This document shows positions 26,833-35,173 of a stretch of DNA of 64,000 bases, in pieces. The stretch comes from SOKP01 sp048887165 (GTDB lineage Archaea; Asgardarchaeota; Lokiarchaeia; Sigyniarchaeales; SOKP01). The position numbers and the translations under genes were made by a program. Below the pieces are notes generated by a model. That model ran no database searches. It worked only from the letters and a program-made list of their open reading frames with translations, and was not told where the DNA came from. How positions within the stretch are numbered: the stretch's first letter is position 1; every line of letters starts with the position of its first letter. The stretch is from positions 73,156 through 137,155 of the forward strand of contig JBHLJZ010000001.1 of the NCBI GenBank assembly GCA_048887165.1, read 5' to 3'.

Positions 26833-28752
26833 TCAAAATGCATTAAAAATGTCTGTTATTTGAATGTTATAGTAGAATAATAATAAAATTAATGAGAAAA
26901 AGGTTGGAAGAATTAAACTTAGAGTTAACAGTCTTTGGGATACTTTTAAACATTCTTGTATTGTATTCATGATAGTATCAAAATATTTTGGATCGCCCCA
27001 AATTCTAATTTTATCGAGAGTAGAGTCATAATAATAAAATTCTACCTCTTCATAATGATTTTCTGCTTCTTTGATTAGTTTTTCAAGTTTTTTTAAGATT
27101 TTTTCAAGTTTAATTTTATCTCCTATTGGTGAATATCCCCTTCGAGTGAATTGCCTTGCGACAGTATGAGAATCGGATGTTGTTATTTCTCCCCTCTCTA
27201 TACCTCTATTTTGAAGAAGATTCAAAATATAAGATCTTATATCTACATAAGCATTATTTCCATCAAAATGAATAAAAGCTGTCTTTTGATTGGTGACAGA
27301 ATTCTTAAAAAGATGAACAACCATCCCTCCAGCACCAATCCCGTCTTTCTCAGAGAATTCTTTCAAATTATCTCTTGCTACTCCGTAAGATATTATATTT
27401 TTTTGGCGATCTTCATCGTTATTACTTGATTTCAGAAAATTTTTTGCTACATTAATAAGATCTCTTCCTTCTATTGAATCTTTTTTAATTAGTATTTCGT
27501 CTCCTATTATAGAATTATGTGAATCTATTATTATAACATCTTTATAACCATTAGAAATTGCAATTTCTCTAATTTCTTTCCCAATTTGATATTGTATATC
27601 GTCTGAGGGAAGGGGATGTCGTGTTAGAAATATAATAGCAACATTATCGATATCCGTACCAATCAATTTAGCGGAGTTAGACATTTTTCGTGTAACATCT
27701 TTGATTTCATAAATCCATTCCTTATCAATAACATTATTCTCTATTTTACTAACATCTTCTTTTATCCTATTTATAACTTTATCAAATTCTTTACGAGTGG
27801 TGAGATTTTGACTGTGATCATTTGTTGTATGATAAACTGTAATTCCTGGAATGTAATTAAACATTTTGTAAATTTGAGCTGGTAAATCAGATGAACCACA
27901 CGTTTTAAAAGGTCCAAAATGAAGATGAGGAATCACAAATAGACCTTTAAGTTTTTTCGATTTGGACCCTCGTATTGCTAGATATTGAATTTTAATTTCA
28001 GATTCAATCCCTATTGTGTCAAAAAGCTCCTCAATTAAATTATCATTACCTTCGGTCATCATTGAAAGAACAAATGCTCGAATAAATGGATATCCTCCAA
28101 TTCCAGTTAATTCCTTATAAATATTACTTACTTGGGACATTTCTCTTGCATATGGAATTGCAAATATAAATGCGGATGTACAAAAAAAAATTATAGCTCT
28201 AATAAAAAATAAAAATGATATTTGAGCAGTAAAAATACTATACAGAAGAATAACTGTTACTGGTTGAGCTAAAGCTAATATTAAATTGCCATACTTCCCT
28301 ACTGTAGTGAAGGAAAAATATATAACATAAGCTAAAATATAGGAGACTATTGTTCCCAAAATGAAAAAAACCTCCTGAAATGTAATATTTCTTACGAAAA
28401 TTACTAAAACTTGTCCTATAAGAAATGAACCACCAATTATTAAACTAAAAAAAGAATTCATTTGAATTGCCCATCCCCTTGGTGGTGGACCTACTATTGG
28501 AGATTTTTCCGAATAAAAAAAAACAGATATAAGTGTACCAACTCCAGAAGTTATTAAAAAAATAAGAAACAAAATTAAAAAGTAAAAAATATTTAGAATT
28601 CCCGTATAAATAAGATTAAGGATCATAGACAAAAACCCTATCAAAGCAGGAATAATAATTAAGAGAGAGTAAGCTAACCGTTTCGTTGAGAAATAATCCA
28701 TATAGGAAATAATTCCTGGTATCTGACGAGAAGGTGGCTTTTGAGAAAACAT
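26833..28752 (-). CDS. DUF2070 family archaeal membrane protein
   Basis: A 639-residue archaeal DUF2070 protein. The N-terminal ~215 residues contain seven or so membrane helices. A large soluble domain follows with the family-typical HLHFGPFKTCGSSDLPAQI, TNDHSQN, FLTRHPLPSDDIQ and the VIIIDSHNS strand, then GAGGMVVHLFKN and a TTSDSHTVARQF segment, ending with a single terminal helix. The conserved His/Asp-rich motifs suggest a hydrolase or metal site, but no function is established for the family that I know of. Shared upstream region with the GTPase unit is about 180 bases; no regulatory motif is evident. Confidence 0.88.
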   Translation of the reverse strand: MFSQKPPSRQIPGIISYMDYFSTKRLAYSLLIIIPALIGFLSMILNLIYTGILNIFYFLILFLIFLITSGVGTLISVFFYSEKSPIVGPPPRGWAIQMNSFFSLIIGGSFLIGQVLVIFVRNITFQEVFFILGTIVSYILAYVIYFSFTTVGKYGNLILALAQPVTVILLYSIFTAQISFLFFIRAIIFFCTSAFIFAIPYAREMSQVSNIYKELTGIGGYPFIRAFVLSMMTEGNDNLIEELFDTIGIESEIKIQYLAIRGSKSKKLKGLFVIPHLHFGPFKTCGSSDLPAQIYKMFNYIPGITVYHTTNDHSQNLTTRKEFDKVINRIKEDVSKIENNVIDKEWIYEIKDVTRKMSNSAKLIGTDIDNVAIIFLTRHPLPSDDIQYQIGKEIREIAISNGYKDVIIIDSHNSIIGDEILIKKDSIEGRDLINVAKNFLKSSNNDEDRQKNIISYGVARDNLKEFSEKDGIGAGGMVVHLFKNSVTNQKTAFIHFDGNNAYVDIRSYILNLLQNRGIERGEITTSDSHTVARQFTRRGYSPIGDKIKLEKILKKLEKLIKEAENHYEEVEFYYYDSTLDKIRIWGDPKYFDTIMNTIQECLKVSQRLLTLSLILPTFFSLILLLFYYNIQITDIFNAF

Positions 28753-28876
28753 TTCTATTATTTATAGAATTATGAATTATTAATTCTTCTTATACTAACT
28801 TTAATTTAATGAACGATTCCTTTAATTATATTTTTTATTTAACAAATTATAAATAATTACAAAAATAATAAAAATT

Positions 28877-29881
28877 ATGTCTGATGATAATCAAACTTCA
28901 ATAAGATTAGCAAATAAACGATATGGAGAAAATATATCAAATGGATTTAGTTTATTTGGCAAATTATGGTCTTCCTTAATAATTCCTTTCGCATTATTCT
29001 TCATAATTTCACTTGTATTAAAAGTGTTCTTATTTACTGATATCATATGGCAACTTGATGAACTAGGTTCAATGGTGGATATTATAGTTGAAAATTTTTA
29101 TTCAGATCCTAATAGTGTCACTGAATTGGAGCTGAATTTAATGTTTCAATATTTAGTATTTAGCTTTGGTACTTTAATGCTCCAAAATATGATTGGGGCA
29201 ATTTTTACTGTAATTGTAATAACTTTAGTTAGTACTTATGTTTTAAAAAAATATAATGGCGTTGAAACAAAGTTAATCCAAGAATTCAAAAATGGTATTA
29301 ATAGAAAAATTTTATTGGTAATATTGATCCTGGGTATTTTAACTCCATTAGGTTTAATACTTTTATTTATTCCGAGTATTATTTTATTCGGTTATTATAT
29401 TTTTTCGATTTATACTATTCATTTCACTGAGACTGAAAATTCAATAAAAGAAGCTAGGAGATTATCTAAAGGGGCTTTTATGAAGATAATTGGAACATTC
29501 TTGCTAGTTGCTTTTTTGATAACAGTGGTTAATTTATTTTACCAATTTATTGTAGATTATACTTTTCCTTTTGATGCTTCATGGTACAATCCTGCTACAA
29601 GAAATTACGGTATGATAATTATTTCTGAAATAATCTATAATATAATGAATATTTTACTTGCACCTCTATTTATTTGCATATTAACGCCTTTATTTGCATC
29701 CTTAAAAGCTAAAAAAGATTTAGGAAATCTCTATTACATAAGTCCTAAATTAACATCACCCATTTCCGAAGGTGATGAACCGTCTGAGTCAGGATTGTAT
29801 TGTCCTTTCTGTGGAAAGTATATGATGAAAAAATTGAGATTTTGTCCTCACTGTGGTGAGGGTTTAAATTTTGAGACCTAA
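28877..29881 (+). CDS. Membrane protein with C-terminal zinc ribbon
   Basis: A 334-residue protein with about six membrane helices (roughly residues 27-50, 85-125, 138-180, 193-215 and 245-275), then a short Ser/Glu-rich linker and a C-terminal zinc ribbon YCPFCGKYMMKKLRFCPHCG (two CPxCG knuckles, about residues 309-328). The membrane part resembles glycerophosphoryl-phosphodiesterase-associated/DUF975-like helical bundles only in general pattern. The ribbon follows a basic loop, so it is likely cytoplasmic. The last codons overlap the PAC2 gene by 11 bases and contain its ribosome binding site (GGTGAGGG), implying coupled translation. Confidence 0.82.
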   Translation: MSDDNQTSIRLANKRYGENISNGFSLFGKLWSSLIIPFALFFIISLVLKVFLFTDIIWQLDELGSMVDIIVENFYSDPNSVTELELNLMFQYLVFSFGTLMLQNMIGAIFTVIVITLVSTYVLKKYNGVETKLIQEFKNGINRKILLVILILGILTPLGLILLFIPSIILFGYYIFSIYTIHFTETENSIKEARRLSKGAFMKIIGTFLLVAFLITVVNLFYQFIVDYTFPFDASWYNPATRNYGMIIISEIIYNIMNILLAPLFICILTPLFASLKAKKDLGNLYYISPKLTSPISEGDEPSESGLYCPFCGKYMMKKLRFCPHCGEGLNFET

Positions 29882-30692
29882 ATTGGGTGTGAAAACAATA
29901 GTGATAATAAGTATTGATAAAAATTTTGATTTGAATCCCGAAGATTTGAATGATCCGATTGTATTAATTGGTTGGCCAGGTATTGCATTAGTCGCTAAAG
30001 TAGCAATAACATCTATAAAAGATTCGCTCAAAGCTGAGGAATTTTTATCAATTGAATGTTTTGATTTTCCCCCGAAATCAAACGTTGAGAAGGGTAATTT
30101 AGAAATACCGTCAGCTAAAGTTTATTATAAGGCAAAAAGTAATAGAAATAAAAATGATTTTTTTATTTTGACTGCTAATTATCAACCACAAACTCCAGAA
30201 GGTGTTTTTGCATTCTCTCAAAAGTTTTGTGAAGAAATGGATGCAATAACTACTGGTAAAATTAAAATGTATGTTAGTACAGGTGCAATGGTATCTGATA
30301 GAGTGAGCGATATTCCTTATGTTCATGTTTGTGGAACAGATCCCGATATTGTTGATTCATTTTTAAAGTATGATAACACTAAAATAATGGAAGGAGGAGT
30401 TATTGCAGGTGCAAATGGAATTTTACCTGCTTGGGCAGGTCAAAAAGGTTTTGCACCTGGTGTCTGTTTGCTAGCCGAGACAATACCACTTCCAATGATG
30501 ACTTTAGATCCTCGTGCGTCTAAAGCTCTAGTGACTATATTAAAAGAATATTTCACAATCGACATGAACTTTGATGAATTAAATAAACAAATTGAAGAAA
30601 TGGAAAAAGTAATTGATTCTTATAAAAAACAGGCAGAGCATTTTATGAAGGGTGCTCGAGAAGATAGAGGACCCGATTCATACTTTAGATAA
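29871..30692 (+). CDS. PAC2-family protein (proteasome assembly chaperone-like)
   Basis: A 273-residue PAC2-superfamily protein, the archaeal relatives of the eukaryotic 20S proteasome assembly chaperone PAC2. Visible motifs: PIVLIGWPGIALVAKVA near the N-terminus, TGAMVSDRVSDIP, GGVIAGANGILPAWA and the helical C-terminus with LAETIPLPMMTLDPRASKALV. The C-terminal ~35 residues are a charged coiled coil (QIEEMEKVIDSYKKQ). The start is TTG at 29871, 8 bases after GGTGAGGG in the preceding gene; GTG at 29889 is an alternative. Biochemical role in archaea is not settled. A second PAC2 gene begins at 63816. Confidence 0.88.
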   Translation: MRPKLGVKTIVIISIDKNFDLNPEDLNDPIVLIGWPGIALVAKVAITSIKDSLKAEEFLSIECFDFPPKSNVEKGNLEIPSAKVYYKAKSNRNKNDFFILTANYQPQTPEGVFAFSQKFCEEMDAITTGKIKMYVSTGAMVSDRVSDIPYVHVCGTDPDIVDSFLKYDNTKIMEGGVIAGANGILPAWAGQKGFAPGVCLLAETIPLPMMTLDPRASKALVTILKEYFTIDMNFDELNKQIEEMEKVIDSYKKQAEHFMKGAREDRGPDSYFR

Positions 30693-30869
30693 GTTTACTT
30701 ACTTTTTACTTATCCTTAAAAGCTTTATATTTCTTTATATAATTACTCATTAGATGATATTTTATTAAAAAACACATTAAAAACTGTTATAAAAGTTAAG
30801 CATTTATATTGCTATCAATTTTTATACCTAATATATTTATAAATAAAACTCAAGTTAAATGAATGTAGA

Positions 30870-32882
30870 ATGAAATTCTTCAAATTATTTGAACCTTTGA
30901 AAATTAGAGACATAACTATATCAAATCGTATAGTTATGCCTGCTTTGAATCTCAATTATGCTAATAATGGCTTTATTACCCAAAAAATAATTGATTTTTA
31001 CGTTGAAAGAGCAAAGGGTGGCGCCGCTATGCTTATTGTGGGTGGATGTTATGTTGATCTTTATGCAAAAGGACATCCAATGATGATTTCTATAGAAAGT
31101 GATGAATATATACCAATGTTAACTGAACTAACTAAAGCTGTTCATAATGCAAGGGATGATGTTAAAATTTGCTGCCAATTATACCATGGTGGAGCATATA
31201 CTTACCCTCAAGTAATCGGAAAAGCACCTATTGCTCCCTCTGCTGTATATAGCAAATTTAGCAAGACAACACCTAGAGAAATGACGAATGAGGATATTAA
31301 AAATGAACAACAAGCATTTGCAGATGCAACAATTCGTGCTAAAAAGGCAGGTTTTGATGCAGTTGAGATTTGTGCTAATGCTGGATATTTAATGGATCAA
31401 TTTATATCGCCATTGAAAAATAAAAGAACAGATGAATATGGTGGAGATCTTGAGAATCGCTTGAGATTTCCAATTGAAACAATTGAACTAATGAGATCAA
31501 GTGTAGAAGATTTTGTAATTGGCTATCGCATTTCAGGAGATGATTTTGTGCAAGGAAGTAATACTTATAAGGAAAAAGCAATAATAGCTGAAAATCTAGG
31601 GACTTATTTAGATTACTTTAATGTTACGGGTGGATGGCATGTAACCAAAACACCTCAAACTACAATGGATGTTCCAGAAGGATGTTATACCTATTTGGCA
31701 GAAAATATTAAAAAACGTGTATCTATACCTGTTTTTGCCTCTAATAGAATAAATAATCCTGAATTGGCAGAAAACGTATTAATGGCTGGTAAGGCAGATG
31801 CTGTTTGTATGGGTAGAACTCTTATAGCTGATCCGTATTTACCAATGAAGACAAAAAGAGGGGAATTAAGAGATATAATGACCTGTATCGGTTGCAATCA
31901 AGGATGTTTTGATAGCATTTTTAAATTGTCATCTGTATCATGCTTAAGAAATGCTCGAGCTGGAAATGAGGCAAAAACTGAATTAAAACCAATTGAAAAA
32001 AAGAAAAAAGTTATGGTTATTGGTTCTGGACCTGGTGGTTTGGAAACGGCACGAGTAGCAGCAATGAGAGGGCATGAAGTACATATTTTTGAAAAAGAAG
32101 ATAAAATTGGCGGACTTCTTAATCTAATTTGGGTCCCACCAGGTAGAAGTGAATTTAAAAGAATGATTGAAAATTATACTTATTGGATTCAGAAGTATGG
32201 TATAATCGTACACTTACAAGAGGAGGTTAATCTTGATAAAGTTAAAGAATTTAATCCTGACGTTGTATTTGTTGCAACTGGTTCCAAACCCATTTTACCG
32301 TCAATTCCAGGGATTGATCGAGAAAATGTGTATTGGGCTAATCTTGTATTTAGTGGAGATGCTCCCATCGGTAAAAATAATGTTATAATAGGTGGTGGAG
32401 CTACAGGGATTGAATTAGCAATTTATTTAGCTAAATATGGTTCATTAAGTCGTGAAGCCTTTGATTTTCTTACATATTATAAAGCTTTAGAGCCTGATAT
32501 TGCGTTAAATATGCTTCATGGGTCAAGAAATAAAGTGATTGTTTTAGAACAGTTACCTAAGCTCGGATCTGCATTAGGAAAAACCACAAAATGGGTTTTA
32601 CTTGATAAGTGTGATGCTCTTGGAGTAAAATTAATCACTGGAGTAAAAATTACTGAAATTGGAGAAAATTATGTAAATTATACTGACGCTATGGATAAAG
32701 AACAAGTTATTAATAATGTTGATATGATTTTTTACGCCACTGGAGTTGAACCAAATGACACTTTATATAAAGCGATTAAAGAGTCAACTTCTATTCAAGT
32801 AGAAAAAGTAGGTGATGCGGTGAAGCCAGAAACAGTCATGGAAGCCGTTGCTAGAGGTTATAAACTTGGTAATCGTATCTAA
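30870..32882 (+). CDS. OYE-type NADH:flavin oxidoreductase / 2,4-dienoyl-CoA reductase-like
   Basis: A 670-residue three-cofactor enzyme. An FMN TIM barrel of the Old Yellow Enzyme family (residues 1-335, LFEPLKIRDITISNRIVM) is followed by a [4Fe-4S] motif C339-x2-C342-x3-C346-x11-C358. An FAD/NAD(P)-binding domain with VIGSGPGGLETARVAAMRG (about 388) and VIIGGGATGIELAIYLA (about 505) completes it. The architecture matches bacterial 2,4-dienoyl-CoA reductase FadH and trimethylamine dehydrogenase relatives. Electrons would pass from NAD(P)H through FAD and the cluster to FMN, reducing an unsaturated acyl-CoA or similar enone. The GWHVTKTPQ segment differs from FadH, so the substrate is uncertain. 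Confidence 0.92.
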   Translation: MKFFKLFEPLKIRDITISNRIVMPALNLNYANNGFITQKIIDFYVERAKGGAAMLIVGGCYVDLYAKGHPMMISIESDEYIPMLTELTKAVHNARDDVKICCQLYHGGAYTYPQVIGKAPIAPSAVYSKFSKTTPREMTNEDIKNEQQAFADATIRAKKAGFDAVEICANAGYLMDQFISPLKNKRTDEYGGDLENRLRFPIETIELMRSSVEDFVIGYRISGDDFVQGSNTYKEKAIIAENLGTYLDYFNVTGGWHVTKTPQTTMDVPEGCYTYLAENIKKRVSIPVFASNRINNPELAENVLMAGKADAVCMGRTLIADPYLPMKTKRGELRDIMTCIGCNQGCFDSIFKLSSVSCLRNARAGNEAKTELKPIEKKKKVMVIGSGPGGLETARVAAMRGHEVHIFEKEDKIGGLLNLIWVPPGRSEFKRMIENYTYWIQKYGIIVHLQEEVNLDKVKEFNPDVVFVATGSKPILPSIPGIDRENVYWANLVFSGDAPIGKNNVIIGGGATGIELAIYLAKYGSLSREAFDFLTYYKALEPDIALNMLHGSRNKVIVLEQLPKLGSALGKTTKWVLLDKCDALGVKLITGVKITEIGENYVNYTDAMDKEQVINNVDMIFYATGVEPNDTLYKAIKESTSIQVEKVGDAVKPETVMEAVARGYKLGNRI

Positions 32883-32936
32883 TAATACTTTTCAATTTTT
32901 TTAAAATATTTTTATGTTTAAATCATTATATTATAT

Positions 32937-33926
32937 TTGATAAAATTGCATAAACCCAATGGATTTGAAACTAACGATAAAATAAAAAGTAAAATATCTT
33001 CAAATTTAGAAGGAATTAACGAGCAATCTCGGAATTATATAAAAGATATTGTCATTCTCGTTAATAAAGAAATTGGTGTAAATAAAATTTTATCAATTCT
33101 TCTATTTGGAAGCCAAAGATCCAACCAAGAGAGTACTATAATTTCCGACTGCGATCTTCTTTTCATTTTTAAAAATCGAGTATCAAGTAGACATATTAAA
33201 GAGATAGAAAAATATTTTATAGCATTAGAGATTAAGCATAATTTCAGAGAGTCGAACTCTAATCTTGTTTACAATATTTTAAGTGTTATCCAGCAATCAA
33301 CTGGAATGTTTGTAAGCCATTTTTTAACAAAAGAAAAGTTTTGGGAACAAGCAGTTTTTCATAAAATTTTTCAAGTAAATAAGGTATTTTCCACTATATT
33401 TGCCCCTCGAAATATAGTATTGGGTAATGTAATTGAAAACAGTACTGTTTTATATGGAGAAGATTTGAGAGATAAAATCAAACCTAAAATTAGAATTTCT
33501 ATGTTAGAAATGTTTAGAAGTACAGTTATGAACATTTTTATCTCTTTTTTTGCTTTATTCTTAGCTCCATTTAAAAAGCTCAAATCTATTAAATATCAAT
33601 TAGAAGCATTGAAATGGACACTAAGATCTTCAAATTATTATTGTTTTAGAGATTCAGAACTCTTGAGTAAAATAATTGAACGATTTGTTTCTCTTGAGAA
33701 AGAAAAAAACCAGGCAAAAGCCCAGCAATTCTTTTCAAAATTCATTAAATTACGCAAAGAGCCATCAAATGACTTAACTTTCATGTTCCGTAATCCTATT
33801 AGAATAATGAAAATTCATGTGAAAGCCATTATTTATAAAAAAATGGTTAAAGGAAAAAAGTTCAAAATCCCTCAAAAATACAAAGAACCCATAATCCCTC
33901 CACGTACTTTCCCTATTCAATTTTAA
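32937..33926 (+). CDS. Nucleotidyltransferase-fold protein, unknown substrate
   Basis: A 329-residue protein with an N-terminal Pol-beta-type nucleotidyltransferase signature: ILLFGSQRSNQES, then SDCDLLFIF (GS-x10-SDxD, about residues 56-80), giving two catalytic acidic residues. The rest is helical and strongly basic, with a hydrophobic stretch (MNIFISFFALFLAPF, about 198-212), and ends IPQKYKEPIIPPRTFPIQ. It could transfer a nucleotide to a protein or small molecule, as in minimal nucleotidyltransferases, but a third carboxylate is not evident. The start is TTG at 32937. It lies 54 bases after the flavoenzyme gene on the same strand. Confidence 0.75.
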   Translation: MIKLHKPNGFETNDKIKSKISSNLEGINEQSRNYIKDIVILVNKEIGVNKILSILLFGSQRSNQESTIISDCDLLFIFKNRVSSRHIKEIEKYFIALEIKHNFRESNSNLVYNILSVIQQSTGMFVSHFLTKEKFWEQAVFHKIFQVNKVFSTIFAPRNIVLGNVIENSTVLYGEDLRDKIKPKIRISMLEMFRSTVMNIFISFFALFLAPFKKLKSIKYQLEALKWTLRSSNYYCFRDSELLSKIIERFVSLEKEKNQAKAQQFFSKFIKLRKEPSNDLTFMFRNPIRIMKIHVKAIIYKKMVKGKKFKIPQKYKEPIIPPRTFPIQF

Positions 33927-34066
33927 ACTTTTGATGATGTCCTAATTTCAAAAAACTAAATATAAAAATTTATTAGTCATTTTAGAATTCTATTAATAGT
34001 AGATTTTTAAATGATTAAATTTATTTAATAATATTATCTATTACTAAAATTAAATAAATCTTGAAA

Positions 34067-34624
34067 ATGGAAAGCAACGATATTGATATTAGGGAATTGT
34101 TTCTTGACATTTTGGCGATATTGAAGTTCGAGCTTAAATTTTATAAGGATAAAGAGAGCCCTATGTTTGAAAGGATAGTCAAAACGCGAGTATTTCAGCA
34201 AAAACTCCAGAAATTAAAGGATTTCATTAATAAATATTTTGAGATTATGTATAGAGACGAAGAGAGTCCAATCAATCAAGCTGCTTTACGAACTCAATTA
34301 GATAATATAGCTCGAATTACAAATTATTACAATGATCTTTCTGGCTTTTATAAGGATCATACTAAAACTCTAATCACCAAAGAAAAGCTACATAGTCTAG
34401 TAGAATATTCCCATATTGAAATTCTATTTTTGGTGTTTACTAATATTCTTGACTGGGAGCATTATAAAAGTAGCTTGATATTTCCACACGATAAAAGTAA
34501 AGAGAAGCTTTTAAAAGAGTTTCTAAACAAGTTAGCAAGTTCTGACATAAAGGAAATTGAGGATTTAATAGACCTTGAACAAAGTATTGACACTTTTGTA
34601 GAAAGCATAGAAGTTGAACTTTAA
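34067..34624 (+). CDS. Hypothetical helical protein
   Basis: 185 residues beginning MESNDIDIRELF, all predicted alpha-helical, without membrane segments, Cys or recognised catalytic motifs. ATG 34067 is preferred to TTG 34061. It has a separate AT-rich upstream region of about 140 bases. I do not recognise a family; regular spacing of charged and hydrophobic residues suggests a folded helical bundle. Confidence 0.65.
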   Translation: MESNDIDIRELFLDILAILKFELKFYKDKESPMFERIVKTRVFQQKLQKLKDFINKYFEIMYRDEESPINQAALRTQLDNIARITNYYNDLSGFYKDHTKTLITKEKLHSLVEYSHIEILFLVFTNILDWEHYKSSLIFPHDKSKEKLLKEFLNKLASSDIKEIEDLIDLEQSIDTFVESIEVEL

Positions 34625-34874
34625 TTTCATCTTTCTTAACTTTTTCAACTAATATTTTGTTTTAAAGATAATCTAGTCTTGTTTTCATAAAGATCCTATG
34701 AAAAAATTAAAATTAACTTGGAATTTCATCAAAATCGTGTGAAAAATAACCAAAAACATTTTTATATTTAGACTTTCATGTGATACTTTGAAGAGGAAAG
34801 AATTTTGAGTTAGTCTCAAGATTTAAGACGTTTTTAACTGATGAAATTTAACCCGGTTAAAGGTAATTAAATAA

Positions 34875-35165
34875 ATGGATTGCATAGCTCAAATTTTACA
34901 ATTTTATGAAAGGAAATTAAAGGATGAAAAGATTAATTCCCAAATGAATAAAGTTTGGCTAAGTAATCTTCTTATTAAATTAATGATGAGCTTTAATGGA
35001 AAAGCAAATAGTATAGAACTTAGAAATTGCTTAATTCTATTAGTTAATTTATTCTCAGATCATGATAGTCTGGATCATTATAATGGTAAAGGGAAATGTT
35101 TAGCAGAACTCTCAGAAAATGAAAGAATAAAATTTAAAAAGACATTGTTAAATGAATTTAATTAA
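34875..35165 (+). CDS. Small hypothetical protein
   Basis: 96 residues starting MDCIAQILQFYERKLKDEK, mainly helical, with three or four scattered Cys and no recognised domain. The start ATG is preceded by AAAGGTAATT at a suitable distance, which supports translation. It converges on the large MFS gene with 8 bases between stops. The 250 bases upstream contain no other gene that I can see. Confidence 0.6.
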   Translation: MDCIAQILQFYERKLKDEKINSQMNKVWLSNLLIKLMMSFNGKANSIELRNCLILLVNLFSDHDSLDHYNGKGKCLAELSENERIKFKKTLLNEFN

Positions 35166-35173
35166 TTAAACTC

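Noticed and set aside
26855..28752. Possible frameshift in the DUF2070 gene
   Set aside because: The frame is continuous through all family motifs and the length is normal.
34625..34874. Possible structured RNA in a 250-base intergenic region with an AACCCGGTT palindrome
   Set aside because: No C/D-box, H/ACA or riboswitch-like core could be assembled; it looks like ordinary promoter DNA.
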